A stretch of 64,000 bases of DNA from UBA2589 sp965223235. GTDB taxonomy: Bacteria > Gemmatimonadota > Gemmatimonadetes > Longimicrobiales > Gaopeijiaceae. Positions 16,448 through 25,017 of the stretch are shown here, in pieces; positions within the stretch are counted from its first letter, which is position 1; every line of letters starts with the position of its first letter. The notes under the pieces are model-generated. The model was not told the origin of the DNA and made no database searches. It worked only from the letters and a program-made list of their open reading frames with translations. The stretch covers positions 186,001 to 250,000 of the forward strand of contig CBDCVV010000012.1 of the NCBI GenBank assembly GCA_965223235.1, read 5' to 3'. The position numbers and the translations under genes were made by a program.

Positions 16448-17802
16448 AGATCCTCATCGTCGATGACGACGCTGGACTTAGGAAATCGTTGTCGCTGATC
16501 CTGTCTGATGCCGGGTACGATGTGCTCCAGGCCGAGGACGGCGAGCAGGGGCTTGCGACAGCCAAAGAACAAGATCCCGACATCATCTTGTGTGACGTGA
16601 AGATGCCACGGCTCGGTGGGATCGAGTTCCTAGAGGCGTATCGAGAGTATGGGGGAGGCGCGCTCGTCTTGGTGATGACCGCGTACGGCGGCCTCGACCT
16701 CGCGATGGAAGCGATGAAGAAGGGAGCGTACGACTACATCCCCAAGCCTTTCGGGGCCGATGATGTCCTCCTGATTGTGCGAAAGGCCGAAGAGCGCGAA
16801 CAGCTGCGACGAGAAGTAGGGCGGCTTCGACAAGAGGTCCGTGCGGGAGCGCGTTTCGCGGAGATCGTCGTGGGGTCCCCTGCGATGCAACGGGCGATCG
16901 ATGTGGTAGAGAAGGTGGCTCCGTACGATTCGGCGGTGTTGATCACCGGGGCGAGTGGGACCGGGAAGGAGCTCGTGGCGCGTATGTTGCACCGCCAGTC
17001 GGGCCGCTCCGAGGCGCCGTTCATTCCGGTGAACTGTGGTGGCGTACCCGAGCAGCTCTTGGAGTCTGAGTTCTTCGGTTTCCGAAAGGGGGCGTTCACA
17101 GGCGCCGACCGCGACAAGGAGGGCCTCTTCGAAGCGGCCGACGGCGGGACCCTCTTCCTGGATGAGGTGGGCGAACTACCGGGCGCCTTGCAGGTCAAGC
17201 TTCTTAGAGCTCTTCAAGAGGGAGAGGTACGTAGGATCGGAGCGACCGAGACGACGCCGGTCGACGTTCGCATCATTGCCGCCACCAATCTCGATCTCGA
17301 AGACGCGGTCGAGAAAGGGAACTTCCGAAAGGACCTCTACTACCGTCTGGCTGTGGTGCCGGTGCACCTCCCTCAACTCCGAGCCAGAAGAGAAGAAATC
17401 CCCCAGTTAGTGGAGCACCTGCTCGAACGACACCGCCAGAGACTCGGTGTCGAGGTAGAGGGGGTCGCCCCAGAGGCGATGGCGGTTCTCTTGGAGTACT
17501 CGTGGCCGGGAAATATCCGCGAGCTCGAGAATGTGCTCGAGAGGGCCGTGGTCCTGATGGAGGAGGAGCGCATCCGGCTCGAGGACTTGCCTGAGGCTGT
17601 ACGGCGTCCGGCGCCCGAAAGTACTGGCATCGGAGTGGACTCCGACGACCTGTCGGTCAAGAAGCACGGTGCCCGCTTGGAACGTCACCTAATTCAGCTT
17701 GCGCTCGACCGCACCGCCGGGAACAAGACCCAAGCAGCAGATCTCTTGGAGCTCTCGCCGCGGGCCCTCCGATACAAGATCCAGGAGTACGGGATCGGCT
17801 GA
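16444..17802 (+). CDS. Sigma-54-dependent response regulator (NtrC family)
   Basis: A 452-residue activator beginning MKILIVDDDAG at 16444. The receiver has Asp51 (IILCDVKMPR) and a Lys in YIPKPFGADD. The AAA+ domain has GASGTGKELVAR as Walker A, the canonical sigma-54 loop GAFTGA in FRKGAFTGADRD, and TLFLDEVGEL as Walker B. The C-terminal helix-turn-helix is GNKTQAADLLELSPRALRYK. The HTH differs from that of PilR (SPRALRYK against DPSTLYRK), so the two likely bind different sites. It is cotranscribed with the kinase before it. Target genes may include the minor pilins that follow, but no second -24/-12 site was found there. Confidence 0.9.
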   Translation: MKILIVDDDAGLRKSLSLILSDAGYDVLQAEDGEQGLATAKEQDPDIILCDVKMPRLGGIEFLEAYREYGGGALVLVMTAYGGLDLAMEAMKKGAYDYIPKPFGADDVLLIVRKAEEREQLRREVGRLRQEVRAGARFAEIVVGSPAMQRAIDVVEKVAPYDSAVLITGASGTGKELVARMLHRQSGRSEAPFIPVNCGGVPEQLLESEFFGFRKGAFTGADRDKEGLFEAADGGTLFLDEVGELPGALQVKLLRALQEGEVRRIGATETTPVDVRIIAATNLDLEDAVEKGNFRKDLYYRLAVVPVHLPQLRARREEIPQLVEHLLERHRQRLGVEVEGVAPEAMAVLLEYSWPGNIRELENVLERAVVLMEEERIRLEDLPEAVRRPAPESTGIGVDSDDLSVKKHGARLERHLIQLALDRTAGNKTQAADLLELSPRALRYKIQEYGIG

Positions 17803-17824
17803 TCGCGGCTCGGAAGGAGTCGCG

Positions 17825-17859
17825 CCTCGCCATCTGACCGCCCGAGGATGATGGCGAGG
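17825..17859 (+). promoter_or_regulatory. Hairpin covering the ribosome-binding site of the first minor pilin
   Basis: CCTCGCCATC (17825-17834) pairs perfectly with GATGGCGAGG (17850-17859). The GAGG at the end of the right arm is the Shine-Dalgarno sequence, 7 bases before the ATG at 17867, and in the folded RNA it pairs with CCTC. It may act as a translational control element, or as a weak terminator of the upstream operon. Confidence 0.5.
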
Positions 17860-17866
17860 TTGGTTC

Positions 17867-18295
17867 ATGCGAAACGGGACCACTGTAGCTGAGGCGATTG
17901 TCGTTCTCCTTCTGCTCGGCATCGTCGTCGGGCTTGCGGTCCCGTCGGCACGCGAAGTCAGTGAGCGCTGGGCGGTCGAGTCGGCCCGGGACCGACTTCG
18001 GGGCCGAGTCTCTGGCGCTCGGTTCGCTGCTGTGACACACGGCGGGTCCAATGTTCAGTTCTTCTCCGATCCCCCCGCCTATCGGAGAAGCTGGGTCCCG
18101 GGCGACTCGATTCCCCAGCACTTCGACTTCCAGCCCGGGGTGAGTCTGGCACTCCCCCGAAGCCGAGACTCCCTCACCTTGCGATTCGATCCATTGGGGA
18201 TCGGGCGCTTTGCTTCGGCCACCCTTGAGCTGCGTCGAGGCGGGACCCGGAGCGAGCTGATCGTCTCGTCGTACGGACGGATTCGGACCCGATGA
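17867..18295 (+). CDS. Minor pilin, FimT/GspH-like
   Basis: A 142-residue prepilin with the very short leader MRNG, then TTVAEAIVVLLLLGIVVGLA; Glu is at position 5 of the mature chain as PilD requires, though the usual Phe at +1 is Thr. The rest (AREVSERWAVESARDRLRGR then a beta-rich domain) fits GspH/FimT pseudopilins, which form the priming tip complex of the pilus. It heads a run of four tightly coupled genes: the next ATG overlaps its TGA. Its ribosome-binding site lies inside a hairpin. Confidence 0.8.
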   Translation: MRNGTTVAEAIVVLLLLGIVVGLAVPSAREVSERWAVESARDRLRGRVSGARFAAVTHGGSNVQFFSDPPAYRRSWVPGDSIPQHFDFQPGVSLALPRSRDSLTLRFDPLGIGRFASATLELRRGGTRSELIVSSYGRIRTR

Positions 18296-18663
18296 GGCCG
18301 TTTCAGCCGAGCGCTTGGGCAAACGGTTTTACGCTTGCCGAGGTGGTGGTTGCCGTCGTCCTGATCCAGATCGGGGTGCTCGGATCGGCCGCCATACTCA
18401 CTCAGGCAAGTCGGGTCCTCGCTCGTGCTGAGGAGTTGGAGGTCGGAGTGGCGACACTCGCCGCCGAGGTGTGGGGCCCCCGGGCCGAGGAGATCGTCGG
18501 TCTCGAGCCGGTGTGCGGCGATGCGACGCCGCTGCCGCCGCCGACCGTGACTTCCGTGGGGAACGTCTCGTGGGGAAAGAGCGCGGACGGCACTATCGAA
18601 GTCGGTTTGAGCCTGGACGGCCGGCACATCGGTGTAGTCGTAGGTCGTTGCGATGGACCGTAA
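18292..18663 (+). CDS. Minor pilin, PilV/GspI-like
   Basis: A 123-residue prepilin with a longer leader (MRPFQPSAWANG) followed by FTLAEVVVAVVLIQIGVLG, giving G|F cleavage and Glu5. The sequence QIGVLGSAAILTQA after the hydrophobic stretch is typical of PilV/GspI. Two Cys residues lie in the C-terminal half (PVCGD and VGRCDGP). Start overlaps the previous stop (ATGA), and the end overlaps the next gene by 11 bases. Confidence 0.78.
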   Translation: MRPFQPSAWANGFTLAEVVVAVVLIQIGVLGSAAILTQASRVLARAEELEVGVATLAAEVWGPRAEEIVGLEPVCGDATPLPPPTVTSVGNVSWGKSADGTIEVGLSLDGRHIGVVVGRCDGP

Positions 18664-19315
18664 GACGGGCTTCACCGTTCTCGAGCTGGTGGTCGCGCTC
18701 ACGATCGCGCTCGTGGCGCTCTCACTCGCGATGCGTCAGATCGCGTCCCTAGTGCGTGCACACAGCCGAGTCGTCCATAGGGTGGACCAGCTGGAGTCGG
18801 CCCGAACCGCTCGACACGTCTTGTCGGGAGAGGTGAGCGCCGGGGTGTACGGGCGGGATTGGACCGTAGTGGACTCAGACTCCCTTCGTGTCCGGGCGTT
18901 CCGGGGGCTTGGGCAGGTGCTGGGCCAGCACGGTCCAGGAGTGTGTGTGCGGTGGGAGGGGGACCGAGAGCCAGAGCCCGCGAAGGACTCCGTCCTCCTC
19001 CTGGAGTCGGAGACGGTCTGGCGAGCGCATCGGCTGCAGGCGGTCGGCTCCGAGTGTAGTGGGCGAGGGAGCAGCGGGATCTGGTGGACGGTCGAGCCTG
19101 CTCCCACCGCGCCAGTGCTCGTGCGGCTCTTCGAACCCGTGTCGTACCACGTGGGCGATGGGTCACTCCGAGTTCGAAGTGGGAGAGGCGGGCGCCAGCC
19201 GATCACCGCGACACTTGACGACCCGCCGCGGCTCTTCTCCAGGAGCGGGAGCGCGATGGCTCAACTGACGGTCGCGCGTTTCGATACGGTTACGTGGCTT
19301 CTCGGTCCATCGTGA
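18653..19315 (+). CDS. Minor pilin, PilW/GspJ-like
   Basis: A 220-residue prepilin with leader MDRKTG and FTVLELVVALTIALVALSLA, giving Glu5 in the mature protein. RAHSRVVHRVDQLESARTAR continues the N-terminal helix, and a long beta-rich globular part with two Cys (GVCVRW and GSECSG) follows, the usual size and make-up of PilW/GspJ. It would join the minor-pilin initiation complex. It overlaps genes on both sides, so translation is likely coupled. Confidence 0.78.
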   Translation: MDRKTGFTVLELVVALTIALVALSLAMRQIASLVRAHSRVVHRVDQLESARTARHVLSGEVSAGVYGRDWTVVDSDSLRVRAFRGLGQVLGQHGPGVCVRWEGDREPEPAKDSVLLLESETVWRAHRLQAVGSECSGRGSSGIWWTVEPAPTAPVLVRLFEPVSYHVGDGSLRVRSGRGGRQPITATLDDPPRLFSRSGSAMAQLTVARFDTVTWLLGPS

Positions 19316-20202
19316 GCTGCAACCGACCGCGTTCCAGAGGCGGCGCTCTCGTGCTTGCGGTGCTTCTGCTCCTGGCCGGAAATCTTCTCGCCCACCTGAC
19401 GCTCGTCATGGCGAGGCACCAACTCGCGGCATCCGTCGCCGCGCAGGAGGTCCTCGCGGTGACGCTAGGAGCTCGACAAGGCGTCCGAGATCTCCTGCAT
19501 ACGGGGCAGTTCTCCGATTCGACGGCCATCGGTGCTGAAGGGGACCGTCTCGGGGGGCAACTCGGGGCCGTGCGATACACGGGCCATAGTCAGAGGCTTT
19601 CCGCTGAGGTATGGCTCCTCACGGGTGAAGGGCAGGGGCCCCGCTCGTCTCTTACCCGGTCACTACCTGTGTGGACGCTCGACCCCGAGACTCGATCCGG
19701 ACGGTTCACCGGGGGAGTGGCCGAGGGGGCTGGCGCCATCTCGACCGTGTTTGGACCGCTCACGCTCGACGAGGCTATCGACGCTGTCCCCGAGGTGGCC
19801 GACTCGATCGGCACGCCGTCTCCTTCTGAAGGGGCGGGAGTCTGCCTGCCCGATCCGTGGAACTGGGGCGACCCCGCCGGTGGCGTGTGCGGGGAGGAAT
19901 TTCAGGCGAGGGGGCGCAACGGAGACCTATTCCTCGAGAACGGGACAGGGCAGGGGCTCCTGCTGGTAACCGGATCTGTGACGCTCCGAGCCACCGACTT
20001 CCATGGCTTGATCGTCGCTACCGGCGCCGTTGCTCTGGTGGACGGCTCATCGGTGACCGGTGGGATCGTTACGGATTCTACCCTCTCGCTGAGTCTAGAT
20101 GCCGAATTGGCACCCTCTTCGCACATGATCGAAGCCGCGCTTCGCAACCTCCCGTTCAAGGGACCGATTCCAATCAGGGAATCAGTCTTAATGCGACATT
20201 GA
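19312..20202 (+). CDS. PilX/GspK-like pilus assembly protein
   Basis: A GTG at 19312 overlaps the previous stop (GTGA) and gives 296 residues; a GTG at 19294 is also in frame. The N-terminus SRGGALVLAVLLLLAGNLLA is a single membrane helix in PilX/GspK style without the Glu5 of classical prepilins. The last third (GRNGDLFLENGTGQGLLLV, then GSVTLRATDFHGLIVATGAV) is a regular beta pattern like a short solenoid, as seen at the end of some PilX-type proteins. It ends the minor-pilin run. The following 228 bases to pilM hold no gene; a weak TTGACT/GTAACC pair near 20348-20376 is the only promoter-like element seen. Confidence 0.65.
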   Translation: MSCNRPRSRGGALVLAVLLLLAGNLLAHLTLVMARHQLAASVAAQEVLAVTLGARQGVRDLLHTGQFSDSTAIGAEGDRLGGQLGAVRYTGHSQRLSAEVWLLTGEGQGPRSSLTRSLPVWTLDPETRSGRFTGGVAEGAGAISTVFGPLTLDEAIDAVPEVADSIGTPSPSEGAGVCLPDPWNWGDPAGGVCGEEFQARGRNGDLFLENGTGQGLLLVTGSVTLRATDFHGLIVATGAVALVDGSSVTGGIVTDSTLSLSLDAELAPSSHMIEAALRNLPFKGPIPIRESVLMRH

Positions 20203-20430
20203 GGATGCGGGCATCAGCGACGATAGGGTGGCGGCGGATAGCCCCAAGAGACGAGGCTCTTCGGTCCCCTGATCGAGGGTGGAAAAAGCTGCCGTGAACA
20301 CCAAATGTTTATCGATTTTTGCACCTGGCGTGGCCGGCATTTTGTTCTTGACTTGGCTCGACATTTCGTGGTAACCTGCCAACCAGATTCCCAGGAAATT
20401 CAGATCCCATCCCCCGGCTGAAGGCGGACC

Positions 20431-21462
20431 ATGGGTCTCTTCGGACGAAAGCGAAACGTCATCGGGCTCGATATCGGCTCTGGTTTCGTGAAGGTGGTAG
20501 AAGTCGACCACTCGGGTGACCAGCCCGAGGTGGTACGCGTAGCCATGCGCCCACTCCTCCCGGATGCGATCGTGGAGGGTGAGATCATGGATTATGGTCT
20601 CGTGTCCGACGCGGTTCAGAACGTATTTCAGGATCTCGGCATGAAGGGGGCTGAAGTCGTCACCGCGGTGGGTGGCCACGATGTGATCATCAAGAAGATC
20701 CAGATGGAGCGGGTGAAGGAGTCTGACGCTCGCGACATGATCCGGTGGGAAGCGGAGCAGCACGTCCCGTTCGACATCAAGAGTGTCGAGCTGGACTTTC
20801 AGATCCTCGACCCGAATGGTGACGGTCGTCAGATGGAGGTGCTCCTCGTAGCCGCGAAGCGCGAACTCATCGACAACAAGGTTGGCCTCTTGCAAGACGC
20901 AGGGGTTGAGCCGGTCGTGATCGACGTTGATGCGTTCGCGCTCCACAACGCCTTCGAGTTCAACTATCCGGACGACCAGGACGGGATCGTTGCTCTGGTG
21001 AACATCGGACACGAGACCACCAATGTGAGCGTCCTTGAGCGGGGTGTCCCCATCCTCACTCGCGACATTCCGTTCGGATCGCGTAAAATCCGTGAAGATC
21101 TCCAACGGGAGCGGGGGCTTACCGCGGAGCAGGCTGAAGATGTGGTACAGGCCCGCGAGAGTGCGACCGATCTGGCCAGCTTCGTTCAAGCCTCGGCTGA
21201 CGAGGTCGCGATTGGGATCGAGCGAGCCAGCGCATTCTTAATGACGCGCGAGGACGGGAACTCAGTCGGGCGAATCTTCCTCAGCGGTGGCGGGGCCCGG
21301 ATTCCGGGCATGAGCCAGATGCTGAGCACGCGCATGAACGTTCAGACGGAGGTGGTGAATCCCTTCGAGCGGGTTCCTGTTCGCCCGAATGCGGCCGACT
21401 TCCCGATCGATGAAGCCGCTCCGATGCTGCTACTTCCGTTAGGGCTCGGCCTCCGGGCCTAG
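20431..21462 (+). CDS. pilM: Type IV pilus inner-membrane platform protein PilM
   Basis: A 343-residue cytoplasmic actin-like ATPase-fold protein. NVIGLDIGSGFVKVVEVD is the phosphate-1 motif, LVNIGHETTNVSVLERG the phosphate-2 region and RIFLSGGGARIPGMSQML the adenosine motif. PilM binds the cytoplasmic tail of PilN and links the alignment complex to the motor ATPases. Family length is typical (about 350). It is the first gene of pilMNOPQ, with the next start 16 bases after its stop. Confidence 0.95.
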   Translation: MGLFGRKRNVIGLDIGSGFVKVVEVDHSGDQPEVVRVAMRPLLPDAIVEGEIMDYGLVSDAVQNVFQDLGMKGAEVVTAVGGHDVIIKKIQMERVKESDARDMIRWEAEQHVPFDIKSVELDFQILDPNGDGRQMEVLLVAAKRELIDNKVGLLQDAGVEPVVIDVDAFALHNAFEFNYPDDQDGIVALVNIGHETTNVSVLERGVPILTRDIPFGSRKIREDLQRERGLTAEQAEDVVQARESATDLASFVQASADEVAIGIERASAFLMTREDGNSVGRIFLSGGGARIPGMSQMLSTRMNVQTEVVNPFERVPVRPNAADFPIDEAAPMLLLPLGLGLRA

Positions 21463-21478
21463 GACGAGGACACGACAC

Positions 21479-22195
21479 GTGATCGAAGTCAATCTGCTTC
21501 CAGGGGGCCGCAAGGGCGGTGGGGGAGATCGCTTCTCTCTCGGATCGCTCGCCGGAGCGATCAAGGGCCTCCGCGATCGAGGAGGCGGGGGAGGCGGCGT
21601 GGGCCCCTCCTTCGACGGGTACATGGGATTTTTCGCCGCTGCCGCGGCGATTTCCATCGGCTTCATGGCCTTTTCGTTTTTGAGTGTCCGTGGGGAGAAC
21701 GAAGAGCTCAACGTTCAACTCGAGGCCGAGATCCAGGATTCGATCGTAAACGCCGCGACGATCCAGAATGCGAATCGCTTGCGTGCTCGGGGGGATTCGA
21801 TCCAACAGCGGGTCGCGATCATCCAAGAGATCGACGCCGATCGCTATACCTGGCCGCACCTCCTGGATGAGATCGCATCAGCAGTTCCGGACTACACCTG
21901 GCTTCGCGAGGTCATCTACCAGAGCGAGAACCCTCTGACGGCTAGGGTCGCCGGGCGTGCGGGATCGATCTTCGCCATTACCCGGTTCATGCGTCGCCTC
22001 GAGGCCTCGCGTTTCCTCCGAGGAGTCGACGCGGTCACGATTCAAGAGATGCCCTCTGAAGAGGACTCGGCAGATCTCGTCTTCATGTTCGAGCTCACGA
22101 TGATCTACGACCCGCCCTCCTTGGACGAACTCGAATCTGTGCCGCTCTTCTCGGATGGTACGACTCAGGCTCAGACATCCGGATCGGGGGGGTGA
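21479..22195 (+). CDS. pilN: Pilus alignment protein PilN
   Basis: A 238-residue bitopic membrane protein with a GTG start. The extreme N-terminus IEVNLLPGGRK carries the NLLP motif that docks into PilM. A Gly/Arg-rich stretch then leads to one membrane helix (YMGFFAAAAAISIGFMAFSF, about residues 47-66) and a coiled coil plus periplasmic ferredoxin-like domain. The cytoplasmic tail of nearly 50 residues, with a GGGGG run, is longer than in Pseudomonas PilN. It pairs with PilO in the periplasm. Confidence 0.92.
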   Translation: MIEVNLLPGGRKGGGGDRFSLGSLAGAIKGLRDRGGGGGGVGPSFDGYMGFFAAAAAISIGFMAFSFLSVRGENEELNVQLEAEIQDSIVNAATIQNANRLRARGDSIQQRVAIIQEIDADRYTWPHLLDEIASAVPDYTWLREVIYQSENPLTARVAGRAGSIFAITRFMRRLEASRFLRGVDAVTIQEMPSEEDSADLVFMFELTMIYDPPSLDELESVPLFSDGTTQAQTSGSGG

Positions 22196-22198
22196 TCG

Positions 22199-22807
22199 AT
22201 GGCTTGGTATAACCCGACGGACCCGACGAAGCGGTATTACATGCTCGGGGGGATTCTTTTTCTTGCCGCGCTGTACCCCTTCTACAGCTATTGGCTGACT
22301 CCGAAGAACGAAGAGAACGACACGATCCGCGAACGGGTCGAGGAGCTCAATCGGCAGAACCGCCAGGCGGGAATCATCGCGACGCAGGGCGGAGGAGATC
22401 TCGAAGCCCGCTTGCAGCTCTACGAACGCCACGTGGATCGCCTCGAAGAGCTCATTCCGACGGACGAAGAAGTAACCGTCCTGCTCGACGACATTCAATC
22501 GCTCGCCCGAGGGGCGGGAGTCGACGTCCAAGAACTCAACCCCGAGCCTGCCGAGTCCGCTGGGCCGTATGACCGGAAGGGCTATCAGATGGCGGTCGTC
22601 GGGGAGTACCACTCGGTGGCGCGCTTTTTGACCGAGGTCGCGAACCTCGACCGCATCGTAAACACGGTGCAGATGGATATGGAACTCTTCGGGCAGCCTG
22701 AGTCGCGGCCAGACATGGAAGATCCAGTACAGGCGACCTTCCGGATCGAGACGTATGTCTTGCCTGATCCCTCGACCCTGCCGCCGGCAGAAATGCCCGG
22801 AGGCTGA
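22199..22807 (+). CDS. pilO: Pilus alignment protein PilO
   Basis: A 202-residue protein with one N-terminal membrane helix (YYMLGGILFLAALYPFYSYW, about residues 13-32), a coiled coil (NDTIRERVEELNRQNRQAG) and a periplasmic domain with VTVLLDDIQSLARGAGVDV and VGEYHSVARFLTEVANLDRI, all standard for PilO. It forms the inner-membrane alignment complex with PilN and PilP. Three bases separate it from pilN. Confidence 0.93.
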   Translation: MAWYNPTDPTKRYYMLGGILFLAALYPFYSYWLTPKNEENDTIRERVEELNRQNRQAGIIATQGGGDLEARLQLYERHVDRLEELIPTDEEVTVLLDDIQSLARGAGVDVQELNPEPAESAGPYDRKGYQMAVVGEYHSVARFLTEVANLDRIVNTVQMDMELFGQPESRPDMEDPVQATFRIETYVLPDPSTLPPAEMPGG

Positions 22808-22812
22808 GCATA

Positions 22813-23283
22813 ATGATGACTCGCGCCCTAATGGGCACCGCGGTGGCCGCTCTCCTCATCGCCACTCCCGGCCTTGCCCAAGACCCGCCGCCGCCCCCTC
22901 CGCAACAGACGGAAACGGAGCTGGTCTTCGAGCGGGAGATCTTTCGGTACCCGACCTTCCAACGCCGAAACCCCTTCCGTCCCCTAGTGGGCGCAGCGGG
23001 CGGGGTGCGTTTCGAACAGCTCTCGTTGATCGGGATCGTGTACTCACCCGATCAATCGGGGAGCGTGGCGGTCCTAACCACGGGTGGCGTGCAGGTCGCT
23101 GAGGACGGAACGACCAGCCCCATCGAGGGCGACAGCTATCAGCTAAAGGTCGGGCAGACCGTTGGGAACACGCGGATCGTACAGATAAGACGCGACGCGG
23201 TAGTCGTCGACGTCACGCTCTTCGACGAAGTCGAGAGACACACAATGACGCTAGAATCCAGGCGAGATGGAGGCACCCCATGA
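22813..23283 (+). CDS. pilP: Pilus alignment protein PilP
   Basis: A 156-residue protein with a signal peptide (RALMGTAVAALLIATPGLAQ), a Pro-rich linker, the PilP motif FQRRNPFRPLVG and a C-terminal beta-sandwich (FEQLSLIGIVYSPDQSG and GDSYQLKVGQTVGNTRIVQI). PilP joins PilNO to the secretin PilQ. Unlike the classical lipoprotein form there is no lipobox Cys at the cleavage site, so it appears to be a soluble periplasmic protein here. The stop overlaps the pilQ start (ATGA). Confidence 0.88.
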   Translation: MMTRALMGTAVAALLIATPGLAQDPPPPPPQQTETELVFEREIFRYPTFQRRNPFRPLVGAAGGVRFEQLSLIGIVYSPDQSGSVAVLTTGGVQVAEDGTTSPIEGDSYQLKVGQTVGNTRIVQIRRDAVVVDVTLFDEVERHTMTLESRRDGGTP

Positions 23284-24980
23284 CGTCGATGTTCGCTCTA
23301 TGGGCGGGCACGCTTATGGCCCTAAGTGGGCCCGTCACCGAGGTCACGATTACACCGATGGCCTCGCAGACCAGCATCCTGATCGCGGTCGACGGCGACG
23401 TGTCTTATCGAGACTTCGTAATGGAGGGGCCTCACCGCCTCGTCCTCGACCTGATCGGTGCTGAGCATGCACTTCCGGCGGACGACTTCGCTGCGCTGAA
23501 CCGGGGCGGGATCCTTTCCATGCGCACCAGTCAGTACTCGGACGATGTCGTTCGGATCGTCTTCGTGCTCGACCAGGCACTTGGTTACACGATCTACCCA
23601 GATGAGCGGGGCCTGCGGCTCTCCCTCGAGAACCCGGTAGGCGACTTCGAGCCCTGGTCGTCGGCTGCGTTGGCGATGGCGCGGCCGGAGTTCGACCCGA
23701 CGGAGTTGATGCCCGCCGCGCCCGTTCAAGAGGCGCGTCGCTTCTCCGTGACGTTCACCGAGACTCCGATGAAAGACGTGCTGCAGACGTTCGCAGCCGT
23801 GTCTGGCAAGTCGATCGTGCCCGGTGAGAATGTCGATGGTTTCGTCTCTGCGACGATCAACGACCAACCGTGGGACGTCGCACTACGCTCCATCCTCCAG
23901 GGGCATGGCCTAGCCGGCGAGGAAAACGACGCGGGGATCATCCGAGTCGACAACATCGAGGACATCAACAACCGGGAATCGATCTCTCCGATCGTGACCA
24001 CGGCGTACCGTATCTCGTACGGAACCGCGGATGAGGCCCAGAATATGATCAACCCGCTGCTCACTGAGCGCGGGAGGGTCACCTCGAGCGGCGGCACGAA
24101 TACCCTCATCGTTTCAGATATTCAGCGGGTTCAGGATGCGGTAGGTGAGCTGCTGAACCAGATCGATACCGAGACGCCCCAAGTATCGATTTCCGCGAAG
24201 ATCATCTTCGTGAACCGCACCCGACTCGACGAGTTGGGTGTCACGTACGAGCTGAAAGATTCGCGCGGTAACCAGATCAACGCGCTTACCGACGGCCGGG
24301 CTGACCTGGATGGCGACGGGGTCGCTGAAGTCGTGGAGCAAGGCGAGATGGCGGTGTCGCTCGGCGGAAACTCGATCGCAGCGTTGGGGAACGCCTCAGC
24401 ACGGGTCGCAGCGCCGTCCCTCACGCTCCTGACCTCGTTTGTGATGGGTCGTCACCAACTGATCTCCTTCCTCGACGCTCTCGAGTCCGTGCAGCTCAGT
24501 GACGTGGAAGCGACGCCGCAGGTGACCGTGCTGGACAACCAAGAGGCCGACCTGCTCGTGGGTGAGCTGACACCGATCCGAACGATCGATGCCGGGGCCG
24601 GTGGTGGTGGGGCTGGTGGCGGCTTCCCCGTCGCGCAGGTGGACCAGCAGGAGACCGGGATCAAGCTGACCGCAACCCCGCACGTCACGCCGGATGGGAA
24701 CATCTTGCTCGAGGTCTTGGCGGAGCGGTCGGCCGCAGAGCTCGCAGACTCAGACGCCGGCTTCATTTTCCGTACGCAACGGGTCACGACCCGGGTGATC
24801 GTCGAAGACGGTGAGACGGTCGTGATGGGCGGCCTGCAGCAGACTGAACGCACGGAGGCCGAGGCCGGAATTCCGGTTCTGAAGGACCTGCCCCTCCTCG
24901 GTGGCCTCTTCCGAACCCGTCGTGAACAGGAAATCCAGCGGGACCTCATCATTCTTGTGACGCCTACGATCGTTCGCTGA
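23280..24980 (+). CDS. pilQ: Type IV pilus secretin PilQ
   Basis: A 566-residue outer-membrane secretin forming the pilus exit pore. One AMIN-like domain lies at about 20-115 (ISILIAVDGDVSYRDF-like start, then GPHRLVLDLIGAEHALP), then an STN/N0 domain at about 155-225 (FTETPMKDVLQTFAAVSGKS), an N1 domain (YRISYGTADEAQNMINPLL), and the secretin barrel domain with VEATPQVTVLDNQEADLLVG and the terminal RDLIILVTPTIV. It is shorter than proteobacterial PilQ (about 700), which usually has two AMIN domains. The signal peptide is short and weak, so the start could be misjudged. Confidence 0.93.
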   Translation: MTSMFALWAGTLMALSGPVTEVTITPMASQTSILIAVDGDVSYRDFVMEGPHRLVLDLIGAEHALPADDFAALNRGGILSMRTSQYSDDVVRIVFVLDQALGYTIYPDERGLRLSLENPVGDFEPWSSAALAMARPEFDPTELMPAAPVQEARRFSVTFTETPMKDVLQTFAAVSGKSIVPGENVDGFVSATINDQPWDVALRSILQGHGLAGEENDAGIIRVDNIEDINNRESISPIVTTAYRISYGTADEAQNMINPLLTERGRVTSSGGTNTLIVSDIQRVQDAVGELLNQIDTETPQVSISAKIIFVNRTRLDELGVTYELKDSRGNQINALTDGRADLDGDGVAEVVEQGEMAVSLGGNSIAALGNASARVAAPSLTLLTSFVMGRHQLISFLDALESVQLSDVEATPQVTVLDNQEADLLVGELTPIRTIDAGAGGGGAGGGFPVAQVDQQETGIKLTATPHVTPDGNILLEVLAERSAAELADSDAGFIFRTQRVTTRVIVEDGETVVMGGLQQTERTEAEAGIPVLKDLPLLGGLFRTRREQEIQRDLIILVTPTIVR

Positions 24981-25017
24981 CGTGATTGCTACTCTGCCCA
25001 AGCGGGGGACACTTCTG

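Noticed and set aside
20188..21189. Long open frame on the minus strand across pilM
   Set aside because: It is antisense to a clear pilM gene, has no recognisable motifs, and such frames are common opposite high-GC genes with strong codon bias.
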